Shown: positions 17,015 through 25,888, counted from the first letter of the stretch. The stretch: DNA of 45,835 nt from Deltaproteobacteria bacterium (GCA_016936575.1 JAFGXQ010000038.1:1-45835); one strand, 5' to 3'. Program-made: numbers and translations. The notes: generated from the letters alone by a model not told the origin.

Positions 17015-18502
17015 ATGGCACCGTCTATCGACAGCAATCCACAAAATCGAATTAAGAACGGACTGTTCTGCAAGTCCGCCATGTCGGAAGCCACGTTTGT
17101 TATTTTCGGGGCCACTGGAGACCTCACCATGCGGAAACTGGTGCCGGCCTTGTACAACCTGTGCGTGGACGGACTACTTCCTGAGGACTTTAAAATCGTT
17201 ACAGTTGCCCGTTCCGCCAAAGAACCCGCCGAACTGCTGGAAAGATTCAGGCAGGGCGTGGAAAAATTTTCCAGAAGCGGGTTCAAGTCCGATGTGTGGG
17301 AACAGCTCGCCCGCCGGATTTCGTACGTTCAGGTCGACTACAGCGACGATAGCAGCTACCGCACCCTCGAATCTCACCTGGGCATCCGCGACCCGAAAAA
17401 CGTCGACCGCCGATACCTGTTTTACTTGGCCACCCCCCCCACATCATTTAATTCGATTATTCGCGGGCTGGGCAAGAACCGTCTGGTCACTCCGGCGCAC
17501 CACCACGATGGGCCATGCACCCGTGTGGTGTTCGAAAAGCCGTTCGGACGAGACCTCACCAGCGCGCTGGAGCTGAACACACTGGCCAAGCAGTATCTCG
17601 ACGAAACCCAGATGTTCCGCATGGACCACTACCTGGGTAAGGAAACCGTGCAGAACATTCTGGTGTTCCGCTTTGCCAACAGCATTTTCGAACCCATTTG
17701 GAACCGGCGGTATATCAGTCACGTGCGCATTACCGCATTCGAAAACATCGGCATTGAAGGACGCGGCGCGTTTTATGAAGAAGCCGGGGTCATCCGCGAT
17801 GTGCTGCAAAATCACCTGCTGCAGATTTTATCGCTCTGCGCCATGGAACCCCCCAACTCATTTGAAGCCGAACACATTCGTGACGAGCGGGCCAAAGTGT
17901 TCAAGGCGCTCCGTCCCCTGTACGCCGACGACATCAAAGACCACGTTTCGCTGGCCCAGTATGACGGCTACCTCAGCGAAAAAGGCGTTGCCGCAGATTC
18001 GAAAACCCCCACCTTCGCCTCGGTACGACTCTTTATTGACAACTGGCGCTGGGAAGGGGTGCCGTTCATTTTAAGCACCGGCAAAAACTTGAAAGAGAAA
18101 ATGACCCAAATCGAAATTCACTACACCCCCGTGCCCCTGTGCCTGTTTAAAGAAAACGACGTATGTATGAAACTGGAGCCCAATGTACTCACCATTCGTA
18201 TTCAGCCGGAAGAAGGTATTTCCCTGCGCTTCGGAACGAAAACACCGGGCGAAAAGCAAGATGTATCACCGGTGAACATGCATTTTGACTTTCAGCATAG
18301 TTTTAAGGGACAGGCCCAGCAGGAGGCATACGAAAAACTGCTGCTCGATTGCCTGCGCGGAAACCAAACCCTGTTCGCCCGTCAGGAAGAAGTCGAACAC
18401 ATGTGGCACTTTGTGGCGCCGCTCCTGGAGGGCGCGCAGAGTGGAGAACTACCCATGGGCACCTACACCCCCGGCACCAGCGGTCCGGAGGTTAAACCGT
18501 GA
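17015..18502 (+). CDS. zwf: Glucose-6-phosphate 1-dehydrogenase
   Basis: A 495-residue cytosolic enzyme that oxidises glucose 6-phosphate to 6-phosphoglucono-delta-lactone with NADP+, the first step of the oxidative pentose-phosphate pathway. ATG 17015 is preceded by GGAAAGG; an upstream in-frame ATG (16964) has no such site, and ATG 17081 is a weaker alternative. The nucleotide-binding motif is FGATGDLT (31-38). The substrate and catalytic signature is RMDHYLGKE at 202-210, with His205 and Lys209. Length and the C-terminal tail are normal for the family. It is the first gene of zwf-pgl-gnd; its TGA overlaps the pgl GTG. Confidence 0.96.
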   Translation: MAPSIDSNPQNRIKNGLFCKSAMSEATFVIFGATGDLTMRKLVPALYNLCVDGLLPEDFKIVTVARSAKEPAELLERFRQGVEKFSRSGFKSDVWEQLARRISYVQVDYSDDSSYRTLESHLGIRDPKNVDRRYLFYLATPPTSFNSIIRGLGKNRLVTPAHHHDGPCTRVVFEKPFGRDLTSALELNTLAKQYLDETQMFRMDHYLGKETVQNILVFRFANSIFEPIWNRRYISHVRITAFENIGIEGRGAFYEEAGVIRDVLQNHLLQILSLCAMEPPNSFEAEHIRDERAKVFKALRPLYADDIKDHVSLAQYDGYLSEKGVAADSKTPTFASVRLFIDNWRWEGVPFILSTGKNLKEKMTQIEIHYTPVPLCLFKENDVCMKLEPNVLTIRIQPEEGISLRFGTKTPGEKQDVSPVNMHFDFQHSFKGQAQQEAYEKLLLDCLRGNQTLFARQEEVEHMWHFVAPLLEGAQSGELPMGTYTPGTSGPEVKP

Positions 18503-19200
18503 CGCCGAAAGATCTGCTGATTTACAAGGAGAAACCGGCATTGGTGCAGGCAGCGGCACAGCTCATCGCCGGGGCCATACGCAATACCCTGCAGCATCAA
18601 TCCACCTGCAAATTCGCATTGGCTGGAGGTTCCACCCCCGGCCCCGCATACGCGGCACTGGCCGATGCCGCAGTGGTTGGAGACTTGCCGTTTGAAAAAA
18701 TAGAAATCGTCTTCGGGGACGAACGCTGCGTTGCGGCGGACCACCCGGACAGCAACTACGCCATGGCCAGACAGGCGTTCGGCGAGAAATTTGATCAGTT
18801 TATGACAGTTCACAGGGTGGCCGGAGAACTCGACCGCATTCAAGCGGCGGCGGAATACGAATCCGCGTTAGCAACCCCGATAGATGTTCTGCTCCTCGGC
18901 ATGGGACCGGATTGCCATGTAGCGTCTTTGTTTCCCGGCTCCGTGGCATTCGCGCATCATCACGCCAAAGCCATGGCCGTGCAATGCCCCAAGCCCCCGC
19001 CCTGGCGCATCACCATCACCCCAGAAGTCATTAAACAAAGCAAACACGTATTCATTCTGGCGACCGGCGCCGAAAAAGCGCCCGCACTGCTGGAGGTATT
19101 TACAAAGCCTGTTGACCCCACACAGCGCCCCGCACAACTGGTGTTGGACGGCACATGGCTGGTCGATGCGGCAGCGGCATCGCAATTGAATCTGACATAA
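18499..19200 (+). CDS. pgl: 6-phosphogluconolactonase
   Basis: A 233-residue enzyme hydrolysing 6-phosphogluconolactone to 6-phosphogluconate. Family signatures are ALAGGSTP near 36-43, FGDERCV near 73-79, and LLGMGPDCHVASLFPG near 132-147. In most homologues the last motif reads GxDGHxASLFPG; here Pro-Asp-Cys-His keeps the Asp and His but replaces the Gly with Cys, which deserves a note but not a change of function. The start is GTG 18499, overlapping the zwf stop by four bases, so translation is coupled. The gene ends 22 bases before gnd. Confidence 0.93.
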   Translation: MTPKDLLIYKEKPALVQAAAQLIAGAIRNTLQHQSTCKFALAGGSTPGPAYAALADAAVVGDLPFEKIEIVFGDERCVAADHPDSNYAMARQAFGEKFDQFMTVHRVAGELDRIQAAAEYESALATPIDVLLLGMGPDCHVASLFPGSVAFAHHHAKAMAVQCPKPPPWRITITPEVIKQSKHVFILATGAEKAPALLEVFTKPVDPTQRPAQLVLDGTWLVDAAAASQLNLT

Positions 19201-19222
19201 CCTGTAAAGGAGCAAAGCGAAT

Positions 19223-20647
19223 ATGGAACAATCGAAAGCAAGCGCGAACATCGGCGTCATCGGGATGGGCGTAATGGGTACCAATCTGGCCGCCAATATA
19301 GAGAGTCGCGGTACCGACGTGGCGCTGTGGAACATCACCTACGAAGAAACCGAAGCTTTTGTAAAGCAGGAAAGCGGCACCCGGTTTCACCCGGCAAAAA
19401 CCGCCGAGGAATTTGTGGCATCGATTCAACAGCCGCGCGCCATTATTCTGATGATCACCGCCGGCAAACCCATCGATCTGACGATTGAGCGATTTCTACC
19501 GCTGCTTGAAGAAGGCGACATTATTATTGACGGCGGCAATTCCTGGTACGAGGACACCCAGCGCCGTGAAAAATTCCTGCAGGAAAAAGGCGTCCACTTT
19601 GTGGGTATGGGCGTGTCCGGCGGCTCGGAAGGCGCCCGTCTCGGCCCCAGCCTGATGCCCGGCGGCACCGAGTACGCGTACAAACAGATTGCGCCCATCC
19701 TCGAATCCATTGCCGCACAGACGGATTCGGGCCCGTGTGTCACCCACGTAGGCGCGGACGGCGCCGGTCACTTTGTGAAAATGGTGCACAACGGAATCGA
19801 ATACGCCGACATGCAGCTCATCGCGGAGTCCTACGACTTGCTGAAGAGACTGGGCAGTAAAGACGCCGCTGCCCTGGAAACACTGTTCAGTCAGTGGAAC
19901 AAAGGGCCGCTGGAATCATTCCTCATTGAACTGACCGCCAAAGTGTTCGGCGTGAAAGACGATAAAACCGGGAACTCGCTGGTTGAGATGATTCTCGACA
20001 AGGCCGGGCAGAAGGGCACGGGGCAATGGACCAATCAGGCGGCGCTGTCGCTGGGAGTGTCTATTCCGAGCATCGCCGCGGCGGTGGATGCGCGCACGTT
20101 GTCATCCATGAAAGACGCCCGTGTCGCCGCCGCGCCGGTATTTGCCGAGGCGCAACCGGTCCGAACCGCGATTCCTGAAAACCTCGATGAACTGGTGCAT
20201 CAGGCACTGCTTTCCTCGAAAATTATCGCATATGCCCAAGGGCTGTTCCTGATTGCCGCCGCCGCAAAAGAATTCGGCTGGAAGGTGAACATGAAGGAAA
20301 CCGCGCGCATCTGGAAGGGCGGCTGTATTATCCGCGCCGCGCTGCTCGACGAAATCATGGGGGCGTTCGAACGCACCCCCGACTTGTCGAACCTGTTGCT
20401 CGACAGCAATTTCGCCGGCGTACTGAAACAGAACATCAACGGTCTGCGTCAGGTGATTTCTCTCGGCGCCATGAACGGCATTCCGCTGCCGGCGTTCGCA
20501 GCGTCCCTCAGTTACTTCGACGCATTCACCACCGCCCGTCTGCCCCAGAACCTGGTTCAGGCCCAACGGGACGCCTTCGGCTCCCACACCTACCAGCGCA
20601 CCGACTCCCCCGAACAAGGCTTCGTCCACACCGACTGGCTGAAGTAA
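19223..20647 (+). CDS. gnd: 6-phosphogluconate dehydrogenase, decarboxylating
   Basis: A 474-residue enzyme converting 6-phosphogluconate to ribulose 5-phosphate with CO2 and NADPH. It has a Rossmann motif IGVIGMGVMGTNLA (about 10-23), the family signature GVSGGSEGARLGPSLMPGG, the catalytic Lys in HFVKMVHNGIEY, and DKAGQKGTGQWT in the helical domain. The length is the usual 470-480. AAAGGAG precedes the ATG. The gene closes the oxidative pentose-phosphate operon; the product ribulose 5-phosphate meets the AraD product at the xylulose/ribulose 5-phosphate node. Confidence 0.96.
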   Translation: MEQSKASANIGVIGMGVMGTNLAANIESRGTDVALWNITYEETEAFVKQESGTRFHPAKTAEEFVASIQQPRAIILMITAGKPIDLTIERFLPLLEEGDIIIDGGNSWYEDTQRREKFLQEKGVHFVGMGVSGGSEGARLGPSLMPGGTEYAYKQIAPILESIAAQTDSGPCVTHVGADGAGHFVKMVHNGIEYADMQLIAESYDLLKRLGSKDAAALETLFSQWNKGPLESFLIELTAKVFGVKDDKTGNSLVEMILDKAGQKGTGQWTNQAALSLGVSIPSIAAAVDARTLSSMKDARVAAAPVFAEAQPVRTAIPENLDELVHQALLSSKIIAYAQGLFLIAAAAKEFGWKVNMKETARIWKGGCIIRAALLDEIMGAFERTPDLSNLLLDSNFAGVLKQNINGLRQVISLGAMNGIPLPAFAASLSYFDAFTTARLPQNLVQAQRDAFGSHTYQRTDSPEQGFVHTDWLK

Positions 20648-20734
20648 ACGCTACTGAACTTCGTCCATATGCATTGGTATTCATCTTTGACGAAAACATT
20701 GGGTCATCGTTTCACACGAGATTCGTTCGAATCA

Positions 20735-20765
20735 AACAGCACATTTTTTTTGTTGCTGTTATAAT
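20735..20765 (+). promoter_or_regulatory. Extended -10 promoter with inverted repeat, upstream of Cys-rich lipoprotein
   Basis: TGTTATAAT (20757-20765) fits an extended -10 element (TGnTATAAT). The inverted repeat AACAGCA / TGCTGTT (20735-20741 and 20754-20760) frames a T-rich loop in what would be the promoter spacer. No good -35 is visible, which suits an extended -10 promoter. The lipoprotein start lies about 40 bases downstream. Confidence 0.45.
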
Positions 20766-20805
20766 CGATACCAGTCAACCCCATGCACAAGCAAAGGTGA
20801 ATCGA

Positions 20806-21459
20806 ATGATGCGAGTATTTGTCATTATAATTTCAATATGTTTTTCAGCATGGTTGTGGATGGGCTGCAGCGAGAGCGGCTCTGACACCGCAAGCGATAC
20901 GGACGCGGATACCGATACGGATACCGACACCGATACGGACGCGGACACCGACACGGACACTGACAGTGACACGGATACCGATACCGACACTGACGCGGAT
21001 ACCGACACGGACGCCGAATCGGACGCGGACTCTGATTCAGACACGGATACCGATACCGATACCGATACAGACACAGACACAGACACGGACACCGATACGG
21101 ACGCGGATTCTGATTCAGACACGGATACCGATACCGCCGGATGGGGCGATGAGTGCGTTGCCGACGAAGACTGTGTGCTTCACAGCGACTGCTGCACATG
21201 TCTTTCGCACCCAGTTGATGAACCTCAAATTTTATGCACGCTCTTGTGTACCGAAGAAAAGTGCTTCGCAAATAGTATCGTTCCTGACGATGCCGTCTGC
21301 CGCCAAGGATATTGCGTACTCGATGTTCGATGCAATGAAGGCACGACCATTTGTGATATGGCGGTTCTATGCGAAACAGAGTGGGTCCCGGAAGTGACCG
21401 AGGACGGCAACTGCTACACGGGAAACTGCATCCTCCCCTCTGAGTGCCCCGACCTGTAA
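20806..21459 (+). CDS. Lipoprotein with long Asp-Thr linker and cysteine-rich C-terminal domain
   Basis: A 217-residue protein starting at the tandem ATG-ATG at 20806/20809, behind AGGTGA; an in-frame upstream ATG at 20674 would bury the signal peptide. The leader ends in a lipobox (LWMGC, Cys21). Residues about 28-110 are almost pure Asp alternating with Thr, Ala or Ser, encoded by GAYACN hexamers. The C-terminal 105 residues contain 16 cysteines in a compact, probably disulfide-bonded fold with CC and CxC pairs. The layout suggests a small ligand-binding or structural domain held away from the membrane on an unstructured acidic tether. No named family recognised. Confidence 0.8.
   Translation: MMRVFVIIISICFSAWLWMGCSESGSDTASDTDADTDTDTDTDTDADTDTDTDSDTDTDTDTDADTDTDAESDADSDSDTDTDTDTDTDTDTDTDTDTDADSDSDTDTDTAGWGDECVADEDCVLHSDCCTCLSHPVDEPQILCTLLCTEEKCFANSIVPDDAVCRQGYCVLDVRCNEGTTICDMAVLCETEWVPEVTEDGNCYTGNCILPSECPDL
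20884..21139 (+). repeat. Asp-Thr/Asp-Ala coding hexamer repeat
   Basis: Imperfect tandem hexamers of the form GAYACN or GAYGCN encode the acidic linker of the surrounding lipoprotein. Synonymous third-base variation is extensive (ACC, ACG, ACA, ACT), which argues that selection keeps the peptide rather than the DNA repeat. The antisense Ser-Val-rich frame is a shadow. Confidence 0.85.
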
Positions 21460-21605
21460 ATAATCATTCCGCCGAAGAAGCGGTTATCTCGGTTGCAGCC
21501 CAATGAACCACATGGCTGCCGCACCTACCCGCCGATTCACCTGAAAAACTGTCATATCCACTATAACTTTACTATCTTTACTACGTGCCATTGTCTTCGT
21601 TTTAT

Positions 21606-22341
21606 CTAGCAATCGCCGAAAGAATCTGCATCGTGGGGGATGCTGATGAGGGGGGTAAACTGTTCGTACTCAAACAGAATGAGATGATAGTCTTCAATGG
21701 ATTGCCCTTCATATAAAAAAATCACGGCGTCCATTTCCGAATCTTCAAATGCAAAAATGGGCACGGGGCGAATCGTTCCATACCGCGCAAACGATTCGGT
21801 ATAATCATACGCACCTTCTTCAGACATATTGCGCACATATACGCGATGGGCGGATTCGTAAAAGGCGTCTTCGCTTCAATCGCAACTATCCCCGATGGAT
21901 GCATACGCAAAATAAAAGCTGTATGAGGTAGACGCAAACGAGTCGCGTTCAGCGTACATGTTCCCTTCCTGCCAACTGCTGAGATTTGCCTCCTCTTCAA
22001 ACCGCACATCCATATCCCCTGCTATCGGCAAATCGTCGGGAGGCTGCTACCACAGGCACCGCTTCTTTGAGAATCCAGTCAAGTTACGAAAAGTGTCGCG
22101 CGTTGGAATGACGTGCCTCTTTTCGATGCTGATCGATCTTCGCCACCGTTAATTTTGATTGCCACGGCGCAGCCGCCATTTCGACAGGCGTCCCGGTTGA
22201 TGCCATGTTCGAATCAATATCGGGTATCGCTTCGGGGGTACTTTTTACATTTTCAACAACTGCAGATGCGGGGGAACGAGTCGTTGCACATGCGTTCAAA
22301 ATCAGGAATTAAATCAATATCGAAAGCTTCCTGGTCGCCAA
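21606..22341 (-). pseudogene. Multiply broken lipoprotein gene
   Basis: Reading the minus strand, a lipoprotein-like leader (RKLSILI, TAA at 22311-22309, then FLILNAC with the lipobox Cys at 22290-22288) continues into a mature region. That is broken by a TAA at 22086-22084, a frameshift near 22040-22055, and a TGA at 21878-21876. After the last stop the same frame resumes and runs about 90 codons (SEDAFYESAH ... DSFGDC) to its natural end. Restored, it would be roughly 235-245 residues, acidic and aromatic-rich in the second half. Four lesions make this a clear pseudogene. A competing frame (22253 to about 22440, containing MNCNFGVFWKIGDQ) also looks protein-like; only one of the two overlapping readings can be real there. 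Family not recognised. Confidence 0.6.
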
Positions 22342-22432
22342 TTTTCCAAAACACCCCGAAATTGCAATTCATATATTGCCGGTGTTCGTAGAAAAATGAA
22401 ATCACATGAGGCCATGTGGAACGAGGTGATGA

Positions 22433-22453
22433 GGGACGAGGTTACCTCGTCCC
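22433..22453. repeat. Perfect 8-bp inverted repeat (hairpin)
   Basis: GGGACGAG (22433-22440), GTTAC loop, CTCGTCCC (22446-22453). It is a strong hairpin in DNA or RNA, but no T-run follows on either strand, so it is not a textbook terminator. It sits between two pseudogenes and may be a remnant of a repeat element. Confidence 0.45.
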
Positions 22454-22520
22454 CTATTCCCTCTCCACTGCTTCGATTGAAGAAAGGACCTGATTATGAC
22501 GTTGAAAGCAGAAAAAAATG

Positions 22521-23035
22521 CTACCTGGAATGCTGTGATAAAATAACAGTATTGTTCGGCAAAACAGAATTACTCACTGCCGCCCGAGGTTTAAAATAAG
22601 GCAGGTATCCTTCTAGTTTATATTCGCTTGCGCCCCGTTCGGGATCAATCGTTTTAACGACTTGGTCAAATTTGAGAGAGCTTACTGCCATAAGGATCCG
22701 GCTTGTATCTTCTTTCGAATAGCCTTCTAAAAGAGTTCCATTTTTAATAAATTTAACAATATCGGATTTGTTTTCTGCAACTACCCAGGCGCCCATTTTC
22801 ATGCTGTGCTCCAACTCCGAAAAATCGGACACGTGGTAACTGTTGCAGTCTTGTTTCGATAAGTTACAAAGGGATCCCTGAGTCCTGGGCGAGAGAGGTA
22901 CACCGGATAGCCGCATTTTCGCACGGATATGCAGCCGACGTTGCAATCCCGGTACTCGCCGTTTTTTTTCTCAAACAGGGGAGCGAACAACTTTTTACAC
23001 GGAATTTGCGGTATATTATATTGATGGATGTGAAC
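22521..23035 (-). pseudogene. Frameshifted gene remnant, unknown family
   Basis: Protein-like sequence on the minus strand is split between two frames. The first (23035 to about 22860) includes CKKLFAPLFEKKNGEYRD and several Cys; the second (about 22870 to 22521) includes HVSDFSELEHSMKMGAWVV and ends at 22521. They meet near 22860-22870, where one indel would join them. A TAG at 23038-23036 cuts the 5' end and no start codon with a ribosome-binding site is visible, so the 5' end is also lost. No family was recognised. Confidence 0.5.
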
Positions 23036-23130
23036 CTACTCGGCGTCTCAGGCCGATACGGCACCGAAAATTTATTATTGAACGCACCAGACCCATTCTT
23101 GTGCAAAAAAAGACAACTGGAGGAAATCGC

Positions 23131-24099
23131 ATGAAACTTTATCTGACCGCAATCGTCGTTTGCATTTTTGCACTTTGCGTACTTGGGTGTGACGACGAAA
23201 CCAACACCTCAGATAGTGCCGCCGACGGTACCGGCCTTGTGCAGGTGACATTGGGAACAAACACCAGCGCTTTGCGCCTTCGCAAATTGTCCGATTCGCC
23301 CAATTCTCCCCTGGGAGGTGACCTGGATAGCGATGGCGGTGTTACCGCTTTTGCCACACCATCAGAATTTTGGATCGCACTGAAAAAAGTAACTTTTTTA
23401 TCCGATGACGGCGAAGTGGCAATCGTTCCCGATATGGAACAATTACGCAACTCAGAGTTACTCAATTTAACTGAGGATCTGCAACTCGACGCAATTGCTA
23501 TTCCCGCAGGCAACTATCACAGCGCAGAAATGGAACTGTACTTTTACCAGGTTCAATTGCCGCTCAATTCCGCTGACAACCAACAGATGATTCGAATTTA
23601 TTTGAGCGATGACGACTTTTCAGAGCAGGGAATGGGAGGACATCACCAGGGCGATATAACGCTAGTGAATGACGACGGCAGCGAAGCCGGGTGGGTGGCG
23701 CCGGGAAGCCCGTGGACGCCGGAGTACCTGCTTTCTGAACGTGGCGATTTAGTGGGAGCCGGTGGCGTTGACGCACAAACCGGTCATGCGAGAGGCCTGT
23801 TCGGCGATTCCCTTCTTTGGGACGCCGAGCTGTTTCAACAAGGTGAATCAAAAGATATTTACATTCTCAGAATGCCCTTGAATTTGCAGGTTCAAGCAAA
23901 TGCGTCGTCTGCTGTCGAAATTCGGTTTCAAACAGAGAACAGCCTGTTCTTTGAAGACTTTGATGGAGATAATCTTTTTTCCCCTTGCCAGGGGGGCGAT
24001 GAAAATGGTCACCAAGACGCGTGCTGGTATGACGAATCACTCAATATCGGGGCGGATTGGGCACCTATTTTTTATCCGCCCACCGTTCACACCGATTAG
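23131..24099 (+). CDS. Lipoprotein, unknown function
   Basis: A 322-residue protein from ATG 23131, which has GGAGG seven bases upstream; the GTG at 23101 has no ribosome-binding site. The leader ends in a lipobox (CVLGC, Cys20) followed by DDETN, and Asp at +2 is common in envelope lipoproteins. The mature domain is acidic and beta-rich, includes an Asp/His-rich loop (GMGGHHQGD) and ends with a Cys pair framing Asp-rich loops (FDGDNLFSPC ... DACWYD) that could bind a metal. No family recognised. It stands alone, downstream of two decayed genes. Confidence 0.75.
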   Translation: MKLYLTAIVVCIFALCVLGCDDETNTSDSAADGTGLVQVTLGTNTSALRLRKLSDSPNSPLGGDLDSDGGVTAFATPSEFWIALKKVTFLSDDGEVAIVPDMEQLRNSELLNLTEDLQLDAIAIPAGNYHSAEMELYFYQVQLPLNSADNQQMIRIYLSDDDFSEQGMGGHHQGDITLVNDDGSEAGWVAPGSPWTPEYLLSERGDLVGAGGVDAQTGHARGLFGDSLLWDAELFQQGESKDIYILRMPLNLQVQANASSAVEIRFQTENSLFFEDFDGDNLFSPCQGGDENGHQDACWYDESLNIGADWAPIFYPPTVHTD

Positions 24100-24238
24100 C
24101 CCGACGCTTGGAAACGACGAATGGACAGCTTGATCGAAAAAATCGTTAAACGAACGAACATTGCACATTTCCAAAATTCACTCACACTTATTTAACATCT
24201 TTTGAACACAGACGTACTTGAAACAGGAGACCGCTGCC

Positions 24239-24919
24239 GTGGCTTTTACAGAAATAAAAACAAAAGACACCGAAATCCCATCAATAATTTTTAACAAGTG
24301 GCAACAAATTGTCGACATGATGGCTGAATTACTCAACGTTCCTTCCGCTATTGTAACCCGCGTTTCTCCGCCGCAAATAGAAGTTGTGCAAAGTGCCTTG
24401 GTCACCGGTAACCCCTACAAAGGAGGAGACCGTGTTACCATGAATGGTCACTACTGCGAATCCGTGGTGAAAACGCGTGAAAAACTGCAAGTTTCCAATG
24501 CGGTTGCCGAACCGGCATGGAAAAACGCACCTGAAATCAAGTACAACATGCTGGCATATCTGGGCTTTCCGGTGCTCTGGCCCGATGGTGAAATGTTCGG
24601 AACGATTTGTGTGCTGGACAACAAAGAAAATCTGTTTGGGGCCCGCTACGAAAAAGTGCTTGAGCAATTCAGAGACGTAATCGAGAGTCATCTGCATCTG
24701 GTGCAGACGAACGAAGAGTTGCATGCCGTGCTGAGTGAATTGAAGATCTTGCGAGGGCTGCTGCCGGTGTGTTCTGTATGCAAAAAGATTCGGGACGAAA
24801 CAGGAGAGTGGGAAGAAATTGAAAACTACATTCGCGACAGATCAGGGGTGGAATTCAGTCACGGGCTTTGTCCTGCCTGTCTGGAAAAAGAATATCCCGA
24901 GTACGCGCAAAAAGCTTGA
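24239..24919 (+). CDS. GAF-domain protein with C-terminal four-cysteine motif
   Basis: A 226-residue cytosolic protein. GTG 24239 is preceded by GGAG; an in-frame TTG at 24218 is possible. Residues about 10-160 form a GAF domain of the type that precedes kinases and cyclases (PSAIVTRVSPPQ ... GHYCESVV ... YLGFPVLWPDGEMFGTICVLD). The tail (about 170-222) reads LPVCSVCKKIRDETGEW ... SHGLCPACLEKEYPEY. This Cys4 module, often seen at the ends of response-regulator and GAF proteins, probably binds zinc. There is no output enzyme in the same polypeptide, so it may act by protein-protein contact. No partner gene lies next to it. Confidence 0.8.
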   Translation: MAFTEIKTKDTEIPSIIFNKWQQIVDMMAELLNVPSAIVTRVSPPQIEVVQSALVTGNPYKGGDRVTMNGHYCESVVKTREKLQVSNAVAEPAWKNAPEIKYNMLAYLGFPVLWPDGEMFGTICVLDNKENLFGARYEKVLEQFRDVIESHLHLVQTNEELHAVLSELKILRGLLPVCSVCKKIRDETGEWEEIENYIRDRSGVEFSHGLCPACLEKEYPEYAQKA

Positions 24920-24994
24920 ACTGCAGCGCTTCACCATTTCCCCCCCAATTCACCCGCTGGCTGAATTGAATAAAATGCGCTACAACGCTTTGCC

Positions 24995-25795
24995 ATGAAG
25001 CGATTTATCCTTTTTTTGAAAATGACGATGCTGATTGGCGCAATGAGCATATCCTGTCAAAAAAGCCCATCGAAGACAGCCTCTTCGGCGGCTTCCCTTC
25101 CGCCGATAGACGGTTGCCCCACAGGTAAAGCAATTGTCTCACTCACCTACGACGACGGCCTGGCTTCACAACTGCAATATGCGGTTTCGGCACTGAACGA
25201 ATTCGGTTTAAAGGGTACCTTTTTTCTGAACGATGTTTCCGCGCAGAAAGACGATTGGAAAAAGGTGCGTGACGCCGGGCACGAATTGGGTGCCCACACA
25301 CTGCACCACCCGTGCACCGCGTCATTCGATTGGGTGGAAGCGGGGAATGCCAGTGAAGACTACGACATGCCGCGCATGGCCGCAGAACTTGATTCGCAGC
25401 TCGCTCTGCTTCGGGAATTGGGCCAGGCCCCCCCCGTCTCTTTTGCCTATCCCTGCGGCACCACATGGATTGGAAAAGAGCAGACCAGCTATATTCCCCT
25501 TATTCAGGAACGATTTTTGGCGGCCCGCGGCGTGGAAGGCAATATTTCTGTGCGTCCTGCGCCCCTGATGAATGTACCCGCCTACTTTCTGGAGGGGCCG
25601 GTCGAAGCGTTCATCGGCAGTGCCAACGCGGCAATCGAAGACAGCGGCTGGGTGGTGTTCGGTTTTCACGGAGTGGGCGGTGACTACCTCACTGTATCGA
25701 ACGACGATCACCGCGCATTTCTGCAGTGGCTGGTTGAACACAAAGAAAACATCGCCGTATTGCCGTTCGGTGAAGCCGCTCGCTGCATGCAGTAA
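24995..25795 (+). CDS. Polysaccharide deacetylase (CE4) lipoprotein
   Basis: A 266-residue protein. The leader ends in a lipobox-like site (SISC, Cys21). The catalytic domain matches carbohydrate esterase family 4: motif 1 is TYDDG (51-55, catalytic base Asp53 and metal ligand Asp54), motif 2 is HTLHH (101-105, metal His), then FAYPCG and a late GFHGVG. It should remove acetyl groups from N-acetylglucosamine in peptidoglycan or another glycan in the envelope. No good ribosome-binding site precedes ATG 24995. A CAATTCA/TGAATTG inverted repeat (24946-24952 and 24962-24968) lies upstream. Confidence 0.88.
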   Translation: MKRFILFLKMTMLIGAMSISCQKSPSKTASSAASLPPIDGCPTGKAIVSLTYDDGLASQLQYAVSALNEFGLKGTFFLNDVSAQKDDWKKVRDAGHELGAHTLHHPCTASFDWVEAGNASEDYDMPRMAAELDSQLALLRELGQAPPVSFAYPCGTTWIGKEQTSYIPLIQERFLAARGVEGNISVRPAPLMNVPAYFLEGPVEAFIGSANAAIEDSGWVVFGFHGVGGDYLTVSNDDHRAFLQWLVEHKENIAVLPFGEAARCMQ

Positions 25796-25888
25796 ACATC
25801 TCCCGCAGCAAAACTGGAAAACCCGCAAAAACAAAAAAAAATGGGCGATATTTTGATTTTTACGATCTTAATTCTTACAATTGTATAC

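Noticed and set aside
20775..21122. Minus-strand Ser-Val-rich ORF
   Set aside because: It is the antisense shadow of the Asp-Thr repeat; its composition follows from the hexamer pattern and it has no ribosome-binding site.
21876..21878. TGA as a selenocysteine codon
   Set aside because: Other stops and a frameshift interrupt the same gene, no SECIS-like hairpin is evident just downstream, and the site is not in a redox motif.
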